A stretch of 13,989 nt of DNA from an uncultured Lachnospiraceae bacterium (GTDB lineage Bacteria; Bacillota; Clostridia; Lachnospirales; Lachnospiraceae), in assembly GCA_900555195.1 (NCBI GenBank), contig USKC01000049.1:1-13989 (forward strand). The letters run 5' to 3'. A program made the position numbers and the translations under genes. The notes beneath the pieces were generated by a model. The model did no database searches, was not told the DNA's origin, and saw only the letters and a list, made by a program, of their open reading frames with translations. Positions 1 through 8,134 of this stretch are shown here, in pieces (the first letter of the stretch is position 1; every line of letters begins with the position of its first letter).

Positions 1-57
1 CATGCAGAGGACCCCATCCGCAGAGAATCCCGTCCGTCCAAAGGGCATCTTCTCCAT
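1..57 (-). CDS. possible aldo/keto reductase, N-terminus only (runs off left edge)
   Basis: Nineteen codons are open from an ATG at 57 to the window edge. The visible peptide begins MEKMPFGRTGF. A short aromatic or basic start followed by a (F/L)G(R/K)TG turn is typical of the N-terminus of aldo/keto reductases, which are NAD(P)H-dependent oxidoreductases of TIM-barrel fold. It lies 29 bases downstream of the acyltransferase stop on the same strand, so it could be the next gene of that operon. No convincing Shine-Dalgarno sequence precedes this ATG; the fourth residue is an alternative start. The family call rests on about ten residues and is tentative. Confidence 0.4.
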   Translation of the reverse strand, partial: MEKMPFGRTGFSADGVLCM

Positions 58-86
58 GGAAAGGGGCAGGAAGTACCCAGAACTTC

Positions 87-1163
87 TCATCCCGTCACCA
101 AATGTTTCACGACAGGGATCCTTTCTATCAGGAAGGTGCACAGCAGCGCCGGAAGGATAAGAACCACTGTCTTCAGCAGATTGGTGGCCACGCTGTATAC
201 GGAAAACTGCAGCGCCATCCAGGGCACCAGAAGCCAGCCGAAAATCCAGTGCAGGTAGTAGATCCCCAAGGTTCGGGAGGCTACCGCCCGTATGATTCCG
301 TCCAGAACACGGTTTTTCACCCGCAGATCCCGGCAAATCAGAAAAATCCCCAGGGCCAGAAGAATCACCGGGAGATGACGGTAGCCTTGTACGAGCAGGA
401 TCCCGTCCCAGGCAGGCGTGCGGCTGGTATACCATTTCACTCCCCACATTCCTGCCAGACCTGTGATTGCCAGAACAGCCCCTACAGCCCTCTGCCCGGT
501 GATGCTCCCGGTAATCACAGGGCCTGTGTGAAGCCACGCGCCGAGCAGGAAAAAGCCAAGCATGTTGGCATAAGTCCCGAAGGGATTGAGAATTTCCAGT
601 CCCGTCAGGGAAAAGTTTCCCACAAGTCCGGAAGCAGTCAGGCCATCCAGCAGCATCTGCGCTCCGGTTAATCCATTCGTCATCAGCAGGCAGTAGACAG
701 CGAAAAACAGGATGAGGCCGCGCCCATGCTCCCAGTCAAAGCAAAGCCTCAGCAGAGGAAAAACAATATATACCGCCAGCAATGCTTCAATAAACCACAA
801 ATGCCCCGTTCCGATTCCATCCAGGTTCCCAAATGCAAAAAGATAAAGGAACAGTTCATTTTTCCCAAAGCCATCTAACGGGACATGATTGATCGCCCCG
901 ATGGCGAACAAGTAGATCACCCGCCAGGCGAGCAATACCGCATAGATTGTGAGCGTTTTTCGGATATGCTTTTTCAGATTCAAAGGCCGGGTGAACAACA
1001 GGGCTCCATTCACCATAAAGAAAAGCGGTACCCCAGCCCAGCAGGATACCATGAACAGGTTGGCCGGAACCGTTTCCGCCAGCAGGACAAAGTGGCAGAA
1101 CACTACCAAAAAAATAGCGATCACCTTTATAATGTCCAAATATTGAATTCTCTCTCGCGCCAT
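87..1163 (-). CDS. integral membrane acyltransferase (acyltransferase_3 family)
   Basis: This 358-residue protein is made almost entirely of hydrophobic helices, probably about ten. It has the hallmarks of the acyltransferase_3 (OafA/NodX-like) family. The N-terminal YLDIIKVIAIFLVVFCHF segment carries the conserved His at the end of helix 1. A central GHLWFIEALLAVYIVFPLL segment matches the usual family block. Members transfer acetyl or other acyl groups to surface glycans, lipids or exported molecules at the cytoplasmic membrane; the substrate cannot be read from the sequence. The start is supported by AAGGAG about 8 bases upstream. It follows the MBL hydrolase gene by 90 bases on the same strand, with no convincing terminator between them, so it is probably the third gene of the CPBP-led operon. 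The family is confident; the role is unknown. Confidence 0.85.
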   Translation of the reverse strand: MARERIQYLDIIKVIAIFLVVFCHFVLLAETVPANLFMVSCWAGVPLFFMVNGALLFTRPLNLKKHIRKTLTIYAVLLAWRVIYLFAIGAINHVPLDGFGKNELFLYLFAFGNLDGIGTGHLWFIEALLAVYIVFPLLRLCFDWEHGRGLILFFAVYCLLMTNGLTGAQMLLDGLTASGLVGNFSLTGLEILNPFGTYANMLGFFLLGAWLHTGPVITGSITGQRAVGAVLAITGLAGMWGVKWYTSRTPAWDGILLVQGYRHLPVILLALGIFLICRDLRVKNRVLDGIIRAVASRTLGIYYLHWIFGWLLVPWMALQFSVYSVATNLLKTVVLILPALLCTFLIERIPVVKHLVTG

Positions 1164-1253
1164 CTCGGTCTCTCCTTCCCGGAGACGCCGGCAGGAAGAA
1201 TCCTTCCCGCCATCCCCCCAGGTCCCTCATCATTCCCTTGTGCAACCGTCTTG

Positions 1254-2027
1254 TCACAGCGTAATCGTCTTTCCCGCCTTGGGCTTTGCCACCTGAATAT
1301 GCGGAAAACGCGCTGCCATTTCCCGGCAGAAGCGCCTGGTATCCACCTCCGAAGAGATGGGCGGGAACGCATCATCAAAATGATCCAGCAGGATTCTCTT
1401 CGGCATCAGCCGCTCCACCACAGCACAGGCCGCCGCACAAGGTTCACTCTTTCCCTGAAAAGGCAGTACCAAAAGATCCACATTCTTCGGATATTCCGTC
1501 TGCGCATCCAGGGCCAGGCTGCCCAGGATCAGGATCCGCTTTCCCTCTGCCTCCAGACAGTAAGCCAACGTGTCCTTTCTCTCCGGGAACCGGACATGGG
1601 CCCAGGCAAGAAACAGCGCATTTCTGAGATAACGCAGCAGCCGGACAGAAAACAGGGTACGCAGAACAAGCGGCAAAGAAAAGGATACATGCGCCCCTTT
1701 ATAAGCGGTAATCTTCACAGTTCCCACATGCCAGGCATCCCCGGGACGGGTGACGATGACATTGCCGCAGTCTTCCAGCCAGTCTTCCAACGTATCCGCT
1801 GCTGCCGCCGGACAATGCACAGAGGCATCCGACGCCTCCACCAGCTGCGGGACGAAAAACAGATGATCCACATGGCCGTGGGTGACGCAGATATCCGTCA
1901 CCCCTTCGAAGTCTTCCAATGTATTCGGATTGCTTCCGCCTGCCAGCTGCACGAACGGATCAAATAACAGGCGCTGGCCGCAGGACTCGATTCGGATCGA
2001 CGCCGTTCCCAACCAGGTAATCTTCAT
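1254..2027 (-). CDS. metallo-beta-lactamase-fold hydrolase
   Basis: This 257-residue protein starts with the beta strand and turn MKITWLGTASIRIE typical of MBL-fold proteins. It carries the metal-binding HxHxDH motif as THGHVDH (His50, His52, Asp54, His55). A later Asp near 174 and His216 (LLDHFDD) are candidates for the remaining di-metal ligands. There is no signal peptide, so it is probably cytoplasmic. It resembles the general UPF0173/UlaG-like branch (phosphodiesterase or lactonase type) more than a beta-lactamase, and the substrate cannot be predicted. Its ATG follows the CPBP protease stop after only 2 bases, and the GGAAGGGG stretch inside the end of that gene can serve as ribosome binding site, which implies translational coupling. 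The fold is confident; the specific function is not. Confidence 0.85.
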   Translation of the reverse strand: MKITWLGTASIRIESCGQRLLFDPFVQLAGGSNPNTLEDFEGVTDICVTHGHVDHLFFVPQLVEASDASVHCPAAAADTLEDWLEDCGNVIVTRPGDAWHVGTVKITAYKGAHVSFSLPLVLRTLFSVRLLRYLRNALFLAWAHVRFPERKDTLAYCLEAEGKRILILGSLALDAQTEYPKNVDLLVLPFQGKSEPCAAACAVVERLMPKRILLDHFDDAFPPISSEVDTRRFCREMAARFPHIQVAKPKAGKTITL

Positions 2028-2029
2028 TC

Positions 2030-3064
2030 CTATCGTTCCCCTTCCGCTTCTTTTTCTTCTTCCGTTTCTCCCTTTCTATAGGCCTTTGCCAAGATAAAGG
2101 ATGCAAAGCACACGCCGTTTATGATTAGGAGGAAAAGCAGATCCCTCCAGGCGATCACCTGGCCGCTGATAACCTCTGCGCTTCCCGCGAATACAGCAAT
2201 CAAATTGTTGTTCAGGAAGTGCATAATCACAGGCGCCCAGACATTCTGTGTCTTCATCCACGCCAGTCCAAAGAAAATCGCCAGGCTGATGCAGGTAAGC
2301 TGCTGCGCCAGGACGCTCTGCACCCAGGTCTGCGGGCTGTAATAGAATACGTTGATCGGAAGATGCCATAGCCCCCATACCACGCCCAGCAGAAGCACGC
2401 CTGCCCGTTTTCCATACCGTTTCTGCAGCAGAGGCTGCAGAAATGCCCTCCATCCATATTCCTCTCCGAAGAAGGCCGTATATGCCATAAAGAAATTAAG
2501 CGGCAGGGAAACAAGATTGATCAAAAGATAGGGATTTTCCGTAAAAATCGTCAGGAACGCTCCCGGCATGCCCATCAGGGCATAATTCAAAAACAGCCTC
2601 AGCAGATATAGCGCTAAAAACAGCGCCACCCACAGCCAGGTTCCCGTCTTCTTTCCTTTTCCCCAGGAAAGGCCCGCAGCCCTTCTGGTCTCCTTTTTCT
2701 CCAGGAGAAGAAGGATCCAGGTTATCAAGCTTCCAAAGATGATGACCAGATTCATGGAAAGTAGCACATTCATGGCCGGAAATATCACCTGCAGCATGCA
2801 CATCGCCCACAGACTTGCGGTAAGCAGCAGAAATCCCGTATAGAACTTCACGGGCACCCGCTCCCCCTGCCTGCGCGTGAGCAGGACGGCCAGCATCACT
2901 CCCGCAGCCGGATAATACATCTGCGCGTTTGGAAAGAGCGATACATCCGCTCCTTTGTTGTAAAGGATCCCCATGGGAATTCCCATCAGCATCGGCACGC
3001 CGAATGCTATCCATGCGAAGATCATAAGCCGTTTCTTTTCCAAAGGTTGCAACTTCTTTTCCAT
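2030..3064 (-). CDS. CPBP-family intramembrane glutamic endopeptidase (CAAX protease-like)
   Basis: This is a multi-pass membrane protein of 344 residues from the chosen start. It carries the CPBP/Abi (Rce1-like) motifs in order. FFGEEYGWR gives the EExxxR motif (Glu201, Glu202, Arg206). GVVWGLWHLP gives the second-motif His234. APVIMHFLNNN gives His282 and the Asn cluster. Rce1-type enzymes are intramembrane glutamate proteases. In Firmicutes, relatives take part in bacteriocin maturation or self-immunity, or in regulated proteolysis, but nothing here identifies the substrate. The C-terminus is a charged tail rich in Glu and Lys. The start at 3064 was chosen because GGAGG lies 5 bases upstream at 3070-3074 and the protein then enters its first membrane helix shortly after. 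An upstream in-frame ATG at 3166 would add 34 hydrophilic residues of poor quality. It is the first gene of a probable operon with the MBL hydrolase. Confidence 0.9.
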   Translation of the reverse strand: MEKKLQPLEKKRLMIFAWIAFGVPMLMGIPMGILYNKGADVSLFPNAQMYYPAAGVMLAVLLTRRQGERVPVKFYTGFLLLTASLWAMCMLQVIFPAMNVLLSMNLVIIFGSLITWILLLLEKKETRRAAGLSWGKGKKTGTWLWVALFLALYLLRLFLNYALMGMPGAFLTIFTENPYLLINLVSLPLNFFMAYTAFFGEEYGWRAFLQPLLQKRYGKRAGVLLLGVVWGLWHLPINVFYYSPQTWVQSVLAQQLTCISLAIFFGLAWMKTQNVWAPVIMHFLNNNLIAVFAGSAEVISGQVIAWRDLLFLLIINGVCFASFILAKAYRKGETEEEKEAEGER

Positions 3065-3069
3065 TTTAA

Positions 3070-3074
3070 CCTCC
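3070..3074 (-). promoter_or_regulatory. ribosome binding site deciding the CPBP protease start
   Basis: On the minus strand this reads GGAGG and sits 5 bases before the ATG at 3064. It overlaps the upstream in-frame ATG at 3076, which therefore makes a poor start. It supports the shorter protein. Confidence 0.7.
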
Positions 3075-3174
3075 ATTCCGGAGCGCTGCTGCGCCGGGAA
3101 ATCAGGGATTTCGTGATTTTGCTCCCCTGTCCGTTTTTGCGGACATCCCTCCAAATATTCATGCATACGGCTTC

Positions 3175-3203
3175 AGCATAGCATTAACATGCCCTGTCGT
3201 CAA
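3175..3203 (-). promoter_or_regulatory. predicted sigma-70-type promoter for the CPBP-MBL-acyltransferase operon
   Basis: On the minus strand the -35 is TTGACG (3198-3203), then a 17-base spacer, then -10 TATGCT (3175-3180). The TG of an extended -10 (TGCTATGCT) is present. Transcription would begin near 3168, giving a leader of about 100 bases before the ATG at 3064. The leader contains a small hairpin (TGTCCG/CGGACA, 3128-3145) without a T tract. It lies 3' of hemL, so it may separate this operon from the hem operon, although no strong hem terminator is visible. Predicted by eye only. Confidence 0.55.
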
Positions 3204-3244
3204 ATTTTTCTATGTCTGTTTTTTTCAGGGTTTCCCCTTCCCTA

Positions 3245-4522
3245 TCATTGTCTTTTCTCTGGCTTGCGGCAGTTCTTCCTAATCGCCCTGCATGTGTGTT
3301 CCACCTCTTCCTCCGTGTGGGCGGCGGATACGAACATGGCCTCGAACTGGGAAGGAGCCACATAGATTCCGTCCGCCAGCATCGCTGAAAAGTATGCCGC
3401 AAACGCGCGCGTGTCTGAACGCTGTGCGCTCTCATAATCCGTCACTTCCCCTTCCGTAAAGAAGGCGGACAGGAGGGAGCCGGCCCGGTTCACCACAAGC
3501 CCCTCCGCACGGAAGGCTTCTGCGATTCTGGCGGCTTTGGCATCTATCTCCTGATAAATCTCCGGATGTGCAGAAAGGATTTTCAGCGTCTCAATCCCGG
3601 CGGTCACCGCCACCGGATTGCCGGACAGCGTTCCCGCCTGATAGACCTGGCCGAGCGGGGCTACGCAGGACATCACATCCCGTCTTCCTCCATATGCGGC
3701 GAGCGGCAGGCCGCCGCCCACAATCTTTCCAAAAGCGGTCAGATCCGGACGAACCTGATAATATTCCTGTGCCCCTCCGGGAGCCAGACGGAAACCGGTG
3801 ATCACTTCATCAAAAATCAGGAGCGCGCCGTTCTGTCTGGTGATCTGCCTCAGGAAAGGCAGAAATCCTTCCTTCGGGGGAACCACTCCCATATTGGCGG
3901 CTACCGGCTCCACGATGATACAGGCGATCTCCCCCTCATATTCCCGAAACAGCCGCCGCACGGATTCCTCATCATTATATGTGGCCAGCAGCGTGTTTTT
4001 GGCGTAGCCTTCCGGCACGCCGGCGCTGTCCGGAATGGACTGTGTCATCAGGCCGGAACCTGCCTTTACAAGCAGGCCGTCGGAATGCCCGTGATAACAG
4101 CCCTCAAATTTTATGATTTTATCCCTGTGCGTAAATCCCCTTGCAACGCGGATGGCGCTCATGCAGGCTTCCGTTCCGGAATTCACCAGGCGCACCATCT
4201 CCACGGAAGGAACCATATCACAGATCATCCGTGCCAGACAGACTTCCTTTTCGGTAGGCGCCCCGTAGCCAAGCCCTCTACTGCAGGCTTCCTGCACCGC
4301 CTCTATCACGGGCGGGCAGGCATGTCCGAGAATCAAAGGCCCCCAGGAGCAGACATAGTCCAGATAACGATTTCCATCCACATCATACAGATACGCCCCC
4401 TGCGCCTTTTCCACAAAAAAGGGCGTGCGGCCCACGGCACGGAATGCGCGGACAGGGCTGTTCACGCCTCCGGGAATGAGTTTTTGTGCCCGTTCAAACA
4501 GTTCCTCCGATTTTGTGCTCAT
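3245..4522 (-). CDS. hemL: glutamate-1-semialdehyde 2,1-aminomutase
   Basis: HemL is a cytoplasmic PLP enzyme that converts glutamate-1-semialdehyde, made by HemA, into 5-aminolevulinate in the C5 tetrapyrrole pathway. The 425-residue length is normal for the family. The N-terminal ELFERAQKLIPGGVNSPVRAF block, NSGTEACMSAIRVARG (cofactor phosphate region), GCYHGHSDG and LLIFDEVITGFR (the PLP-ring Asp) are all present. The Schiff-base lysine is Lys266 in LTAFGKIVGGGLP. The start at 4522 has AAGGAG about 9 bases upstream. The gene lies 15 bases after hemB and is the last gene of the hem operon. No clear intrinsic terminator follows it. Nothing looks damaged. Confidence 0.98.
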   Translation of the reverse strand: MSTKSEELFERAQKLIPGGVNSPVRAFRAVGRTPFFVEKAQGAYLYDVDGNRYLDYVCSWGPLILGHACPPVIEAVQEACSRGLGYGAPTEKEVCLARMICDMVPSVEMVRLVNSGTEACMSAIRVARGFTHRDKIIKFEGCYHGHSDGLLVKAGSGLMTQSIPDSAGVPEGYAKNTLLATYNDEESVRRLFREYEGEIACIIVEPVAANMGVVPPKEGFLPFLRQITRQNGALLIFDEVITGFRLAPGGAQEYYQVRPDLTAFGKIVGGGLPLAAYGGRRDVMSCVAPLGQVYQAGTLSGNPVAVTAGIETLKILSAHPEIYQEIDAKAARIAEAFRAEGLVVNRAGSLLSAFFTEGEVTDYESAQRSDTRAFAAYFSAMLADGIYVAPSQFEAMFVSAAHTEEEVEHTCRAIRKNCRKPEKRQ

Positions 4523-4537
4523 ATCCTTTCTCCTTCC

Positions 4538-5515
4538 TCACTTTCCGGCCGCTTCTTCCTCAAGCCAGGCTGCCATATCCAGCGCATGGTATGTGATGAT
4601 TATCTTTGCCCCTGCCCGCTTCATGGCCGTCAGGTTCTCCGTCACGATCTTTCTTTCATCAATCCAGCCGTTTGCGGCCGCCGCCTTCACCATGGCATAT
4701 TCCCCGCTCACATTATAGACGGCGAGCGGAAGGCGGAAGGTAAGAGAGGCTTCCTTCAGCACATCCAAATACGCCAGCGCGGGCTTTACCATTACAATAT
4801 CCGCCCCTTCTTCTATATCCGTCTCTATTTCGCGGATCGCTTCCTTCCCGTTGGCCGGATCCATCTGATAGCTCTTCCGATCTCCAAAACCGGGCGCGGA
4901 ATGGGCCGCTTCCCGGAACGGGCCATAGTAAGCGGAGGCAAATTTGGCGCTGTAAGCCATGATCGGTATCTGGGCAAAGCCGCTTTCATCCAAAGCTTCC
5001 CGGATGGCCGCCACATGTCCGTCCATCATATCCGAAGGCGCGATCATATCCGCACCTGCACGGGCCAGGCTCACCGACATCTGGCACAGGAGAGGAAGCG
5101 TTTCATCATTCAGAATGCAGTCCCCCTGCACCAGGCCGCAGTGGCCGTGAGAAGTGTATTCACACAGGCAAACGTCCACGATGCACACAAGGCCCGGATA
5201 ATGCGCTTTTATCCAGCGCACCGCCCTCTGCGTGATCCCGCCCGGCGCATATGCCTGGCTCCCCCTCTCGTCTTTATGCGCAGGGATTCCAAACAGCAGG
5301 ACTCCTGAAATGCCGCTTTTTTCCACCTTTTCCAGGATCTCATCCAGCCGGTCAATGGAATACTGGCACACGCCCGGCATGGAATCCACAGGATTTGCAA
5401 TGTTCTCCCCTTCTATCACAAAAATAGGGTAAATCATGTCCTCCCTGCACACCCTCGTTTCCCGCATCATCCCTCTGATCGTTTCATTTCTTCTAAGTCT
5501 TCTGAATCGCTGCAT
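4538..5515 (-). CDS. hemB: porphobilinogen synthase (delta-aminolevulinic acid dehydratase)
   Basis: HemB condenses two 5-aminolevulinate molecules into porphobilinogen. The 325-residue protein shows the family pattern throughout. PVDSMPGVCQYSID follows the N-terminal arm. The zinc-type cysteine motif DVCLCEYTSHGHCG supplies Cys116, Cys118 and Cys126. The two active-site lysines are Lys191 (MAYSAKFASAYYGPF) and Lys244 (IVMVKPALAYLDVL). Retention of all three cysteines points to a zinc-dependent rather than magnesium-only enzyme. Its ATG begins directly after the TAG of the HemC-CobA-HemD gene with zero spacing. The ribosome binding site (GGGAGAG) lies inside the end of that gene, so translation is probably coupled. 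It functions between HemL and HemC in the pathway although it follows the HemC fusion in the operon. Confidence 0.98.
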   Translation of the reverse strand: MQRFRRLRRNETIRGMMRETRVCREDMIYPIFVIEGENIANPVDSMPGVCQYSIDRLDEILEKVEKSGISGVLLFGIPAHKDERGSQAYAPGGITQRAVRWIKAHYPGLVCIVDVCLCEYTSHGHCGLVQGDCILNDETLPLLCQMSVSLARAGADMIAPSDMMDGHVAAIREALDESGFAQIPIMAYSAKFASAYYGPFREAAHSAPGFGDRKSYQMDPANGKEAIREIETDIEEGADIVMVKPALAYLDVLKEASLTFRLPLAVYNVSGEYAMVKAAAANGWIDERKIVTENLTAMKRAGAKIIITYHALDMAAWLEEEAAGK

Positions 5516-8095
5516 CTATTTCTTCTCTCCTTCCCTTATCCAGTCCTTCAAAACCGCCTCCGTCAGGCCGTCCGCGCTGTATTCTTCCGCCATGATGGCT
5601 CTCTGCCCATCCGCGCCAAGAAGCGCGCAGATCCATTCTCCATATTCTCTCCAGGCCCCGGCACAGGAGGGGCCGATACATACGGCGCAAAATCGCCTAT
5701 CCTGCGCATGCCCTCCTGCCTGCGCTTCCTGCCCTACTTGCCCTTCTTCTCCTGCCTGCGCTTCCTGCCTTCTTCCTTCCAAGCGCGCTTTCTCCAGCCC
5801 TTCGGCAAAGGCGCGCACGCCGGAAGCGCTTCCGAACAGAAGGTAGTCCCATCCCTCTGTCGTTTCCAGAACCCGCCTGCGTTTCTCCTCGTCCGATTCC
5901 AAAGCATAAAGAGGAAAATCCAGATAGGGCCTGCCCTTCTCTTCCAATTCTCTGACAAGTTCCCGGCTCCCTTTGCTGGCACGGACAAGCAGAGCCCGTT
6001 CTCCCTCTGCCATCCTGGCGGCAAGCGCCCGGCCAAGGCTTCCGGCATCATATTGTTCCGGCATCAGTTCCGCATACAGACCGTGTTCCTCCAACGCGCC
6101 GGCCGTTCCAGGGCCGATTACGGCCAGCTTCATCCCGCTAAGGCTGCGCAAATCCCGTTTCCCTTGCTTCATCTTCTCAAAGAAAGCGGCCACCCCGTTT
6201 GGGCTGGTGAACACCAGCCAGGAGTATCCGGCAAAATCCGGCAGCGGTTCTTTTGTGGAAACCGTATGCAGAAATGCCAGGTCAACAATTTTCGCGCCAA
6301 GCCGGGACAGCCGCGATGCAAGGCGGCCCGCAAAGCCTTCTGTCCCTGTCACGCCGATGCGCGCTTCCAGAAGCGGGCTCCCCTTTTCCGGAAACATCCC
6401 GTTCAGCTGCATGGATGCCGCCTCTCCCACCACGATCACCGCTGGCGCCTCAAGCCCGGCCTGCATGGCCTTATCCGCGATCTCGCCAAGCGGGGCACGC
6501 ACGCTCCTTTGCCGCACGGTGGCGCCTTCCATGATCACCGCCGCAGGCGTGCCGGGCGCCATCCCGCCTTCCATCAGCCTGCTGGCCAGTTCCGGCAGAT
6601 GATGCATCCCCATCAGGATCACCAGGGTTCCCCCGATGCGTCCAAGGGCAGCATAATCCATTCCCACGAGCCCCTCCGCACGGCCATCTTCGATCAACGC
6701 AGAAGCGGTCAGAATCGTCACCGACCGGCTCACCTGTCTGTGCGTGACCGGAATTCCGGCAGCTGCCGGAACCGCAATGGCCGAAGTGATGCCGGGCACC
6801 TCCTCGCAGGCAATGCCTGCCTCCATGAGCGCCAGCATCTCTTCCCCGCCTCTTCCAAACACATAAGGGTCTCCCCCCTTCAGGCGAACCACCGTCCTGC
6901 CTTCCCTAGCCTTCTCTATCAAAAGGCGGTTGATCTCTTCCTGCAGAACCGCCTTTTTGCCAAACCGCTTTCCCACGTCGATCCGTTCGCAGCCGGGACG
7001 CGTCTTCGCCAATAATTCCGGAGAAGAAAGGCTGTCATAGAGAACCGTCTCACATTCCTGCAGCAGACGGAGCCCCTTTACGGTAATCAGTTCCGGTTCG
7101 CCGCAGCCCGCGCCCACCAGATAGACCTTTCCTTGTTTTTCCTGTCGGCCTTCCTTCCCCGTTTCTCTTTCCTTCCCCGCTTCTCTCTCTTTCCCCTTTA
7201 CCACTCTTGACAGTTCTTCCGCCAAAGCCAGGCGCTGCGCTACGGGCGCCACACCGCTTTCCTGCCGCCCTCCGCTCATCACCGTGAGCGCCACACGTTC
7301 TCCGTCCGGCCCCTGCTCCAACCTGCACCAGGCAGCCGCAGGTTCGCTGCAGTCCGCTTCCAGACATTGAAGCACTCTTCGTTCCGTTTCAAAGGCCAGC
7401 TGCGTGGACAGATGGCTGATCTTCGCCAAGCGGCCGCCATCTTCCCAGTCCGCGCGCCCTTCCACGGCGATAATTCCCTGACAGGCCGCAGGAAGACATG
7501 CTTCACAGGAAAGAGGGGTGAACCGGAAACGTTCCCTTTCCTTCTCCATCAATCCCAGCCGTTCCAGGCCGGCCGCCGCCAGGACGATGCCGTCATACTG
7601 CCCTTCCCACAGCTTTTCCAGCCGGGTATTCACGTTGCCCCTGATCAGCCTGCACCTGGCGCCCGGGAACAGCTTTTCCATATACAGCTGCCTTCTCCCG
7701 CTTCCCGTCCCGATCACCGGCCTATCAGGAAGAAGGGACGCCAGGCTGGGACACGCTCCGTTCTCCCGTCTGGTCACCAACACATCCCTCACGTCCGCCC
7801 TCGGAAGCACGGCCAGGATCTTCAGCCCTTCCATCAGATGCAGCGGAAGGTCCTTGGCGCTGTGCACGGCCAGATCGATTCTTCCCTCCATCAAGGCTGA
7901 TTCAAATTCCGATACAAACAGCCCTTTCTCCCCGATTTCAGAAAGGGGCTTATCCAGGATCCGATCTCCCCGGGTATGCAGGATCACCGTCTCCGTCCGC
8001 ACGTCCGGCCAGCTTTCCCGCAGCGCTGCTTCCACCTGAGCGGTCTGGGCCAGCGCCAGGGCGCTTCCGCGCGTTCCGATTCTAATCGTCTTCAT
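5516..8095 (-). CDS. hemC-cobA-hemD: trifunctional hydroxymethylbilane synthase / uroporphyrinogen-III C-methyltransferase / uroporphyrinogen-III synthase
   Basis: This 859-residue fusion has three full domains. HemC, about 1-300, polymerises porphobilinogen. It has HSAKDLP with the catalytic Asp82, [11 protein letters not shown], and Cys249 in LEADCSEP for the dipyrromethane cofactor. The usual LPAxGQG reads LPAACQG. CobA (SUMT), about 323-570, methylates uroporphyrinogen III to precorrin-2 using SAM. It has [53 protein letters not shown] and GTLVILMG. HemD, about 577-854, closes the ring. It has [22 protein letters not shown] and [20 protein letters not shown]-type repeat linker joins HemC to CobA, and a QEAQAG repeat insertion lies inside HemD. 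The start at 8095 is preceded by AGGAGG with 8-base spacing and gives the standard HemC beginning [17 protein letters not shown]; an in-frame ATG at 8122 is less likely. It lies 39 bases after the HemA fusion. CobA-HemD fusions are known in clostridia; attachment of HemC as well is less usual. Confidence 0.96.
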   Translation of the reverse strand: MKTIRIGTRGSALALAQTAQVEAALRESWPDVRTETVILHTRGDRILDKPLSEIGEKGLFVSEFESALMEGRIDLAVHSAKDLPLHLMEGLKILAVLPRADVRDVLVTRRENGACPSLASLLPDRPVIGTGSGRRQLYMEKLFPGARCRLIRGNVNTRLEKLWEGQYDGIVLAAAGLERLGLMEKERERFRFTPLSCEACLPAACQGIIAVEGRADWEDGGRLAKISHLSTQLAFETERRVLQCLEADCSEPAAAWCRLEQGPDGERVALTVMSGGRQESGVAPVAQRLALAEELSRVVKGKEREAGKERETGKEGRQEKQGKVYLVGAGCGEPELITVKGLRLLQECETVLYDSLSSPELLAKTRPGCERIDVGKRFGKKAVLQEEINRLLIEKAREGRTVVRLKGGDPYVFGRGGEEMLALMEAGIACEEVPGITSAIAVPAAAGIPVTHRQVSRSVTILTASALIEDGRAEGLVGMDYAALGRIGGTLVILMGMHHLPELASRLMEGGMAPGTPAAVIMEGATVRQRSVRAPLGEIADKAMQAGLEAPAVIVVGEAASMQLNGMFPEKGSPLLEARIGVTGTEGFAGRLASRLSRLGAKIVDLAFLHTVSTKEPLPDFAGYSWLVFTSPNGVAAFFEKMKQGKRDLRSLSGMKLAVIGPGTAGALEEHGLYAELMPEQYDAGSLGRALAARMAEGERALLVRASKGSRELVRELEEKGRPYLDFPLYALESDEEKRRRVLETTEGWDYLLFGSASGVRAFAEGLEKARLEGRRQEAQAGEEGQVGQEAQAGGHAQDRRFCAVCIGPSCAGAWREYGEWICALLGADGQRAIMAEEYSADGLTEAVLKDWIREGEKK
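5714..5769 (-). repeat. in-frame 36-base tandem repeat inside the HemD domain
   Basis: A 20-base word beginning TCCTGCCTGCG on the plus strand occurs at 5714-5733 and again at 5750-5769, a period of 36 bases or 12 codons. In the protein it produces two QEAQAG units separated by EEGQVG, within an Ala/Gly/Gln/Glu-rich insertion at about residues 772-797 of the fusion. The insertion sits between the helix after [13 protein letters not shown] and the strand [10 protein letters not shown], so it probably forms a surface loop. Confidence 0.8.
7151..7198 (-). repeat. 18-base tandem repeat encoding the HemC-CobA linker
   Basis: On the plus strand, TTCCTTCCCCGTTTCTCT (7151-7168) is followed by the same unit with one change (7169-7186) and then a decayed third copy. 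The encoded hexapeptides are [12 protein letters not shown] and a degenerate KEGRQE. The resulting charged stretch joins the end of HemC to the first strand of CobA. It probably forms a flexible or single-helix spacer that grew by replication slippage. Confidence 0.8.
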
Positions 8096-8103
8096 AGCTT
8101 GTG

Positions 8104-8109
8104 CCTCCT
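8104..8109 (-). promoter_or_regulatory. ribosome binding site deciding the HemC-fusion start
   Basis: On the minus strand this reads AGGAGG, 8 bases before the ATG at 8095. It lies downstream of the alternative in-frame ATG at 8122, so it argues for the shorter protein with the canonical HemC N-terminus. Confidence 0.75.
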
Positions 8110-8134
8110 GTCCATTCTTCACACTGCGCCGCCT

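Noticed and set aside
1190..1211. Hairpin between the MBL hydrolase and acyltransferase genes as a terminator
   Set aside because: The 8-bp stem (one wobble) has no T tract on either strand, so the genes are more likely co-transcribed.
3128..3145. Hairpin TGTCCG/CGGACA as the terminator of the hem operon
   Set aside because: It is only 6 bp, has no following U tract on the minus strand, and lies downstream of the predicted CPBP promoter, so it would sit in that operon's leader.
3566..5308. A 580-codon open frame on the plus strand opposite hemL and hemB
   Set aside because: It is antisense to two clearly functional enzymes, has His/Arg/Pro/Cys-rich composition typical of shadow frames in GC-rich DNA, and resembles no family.
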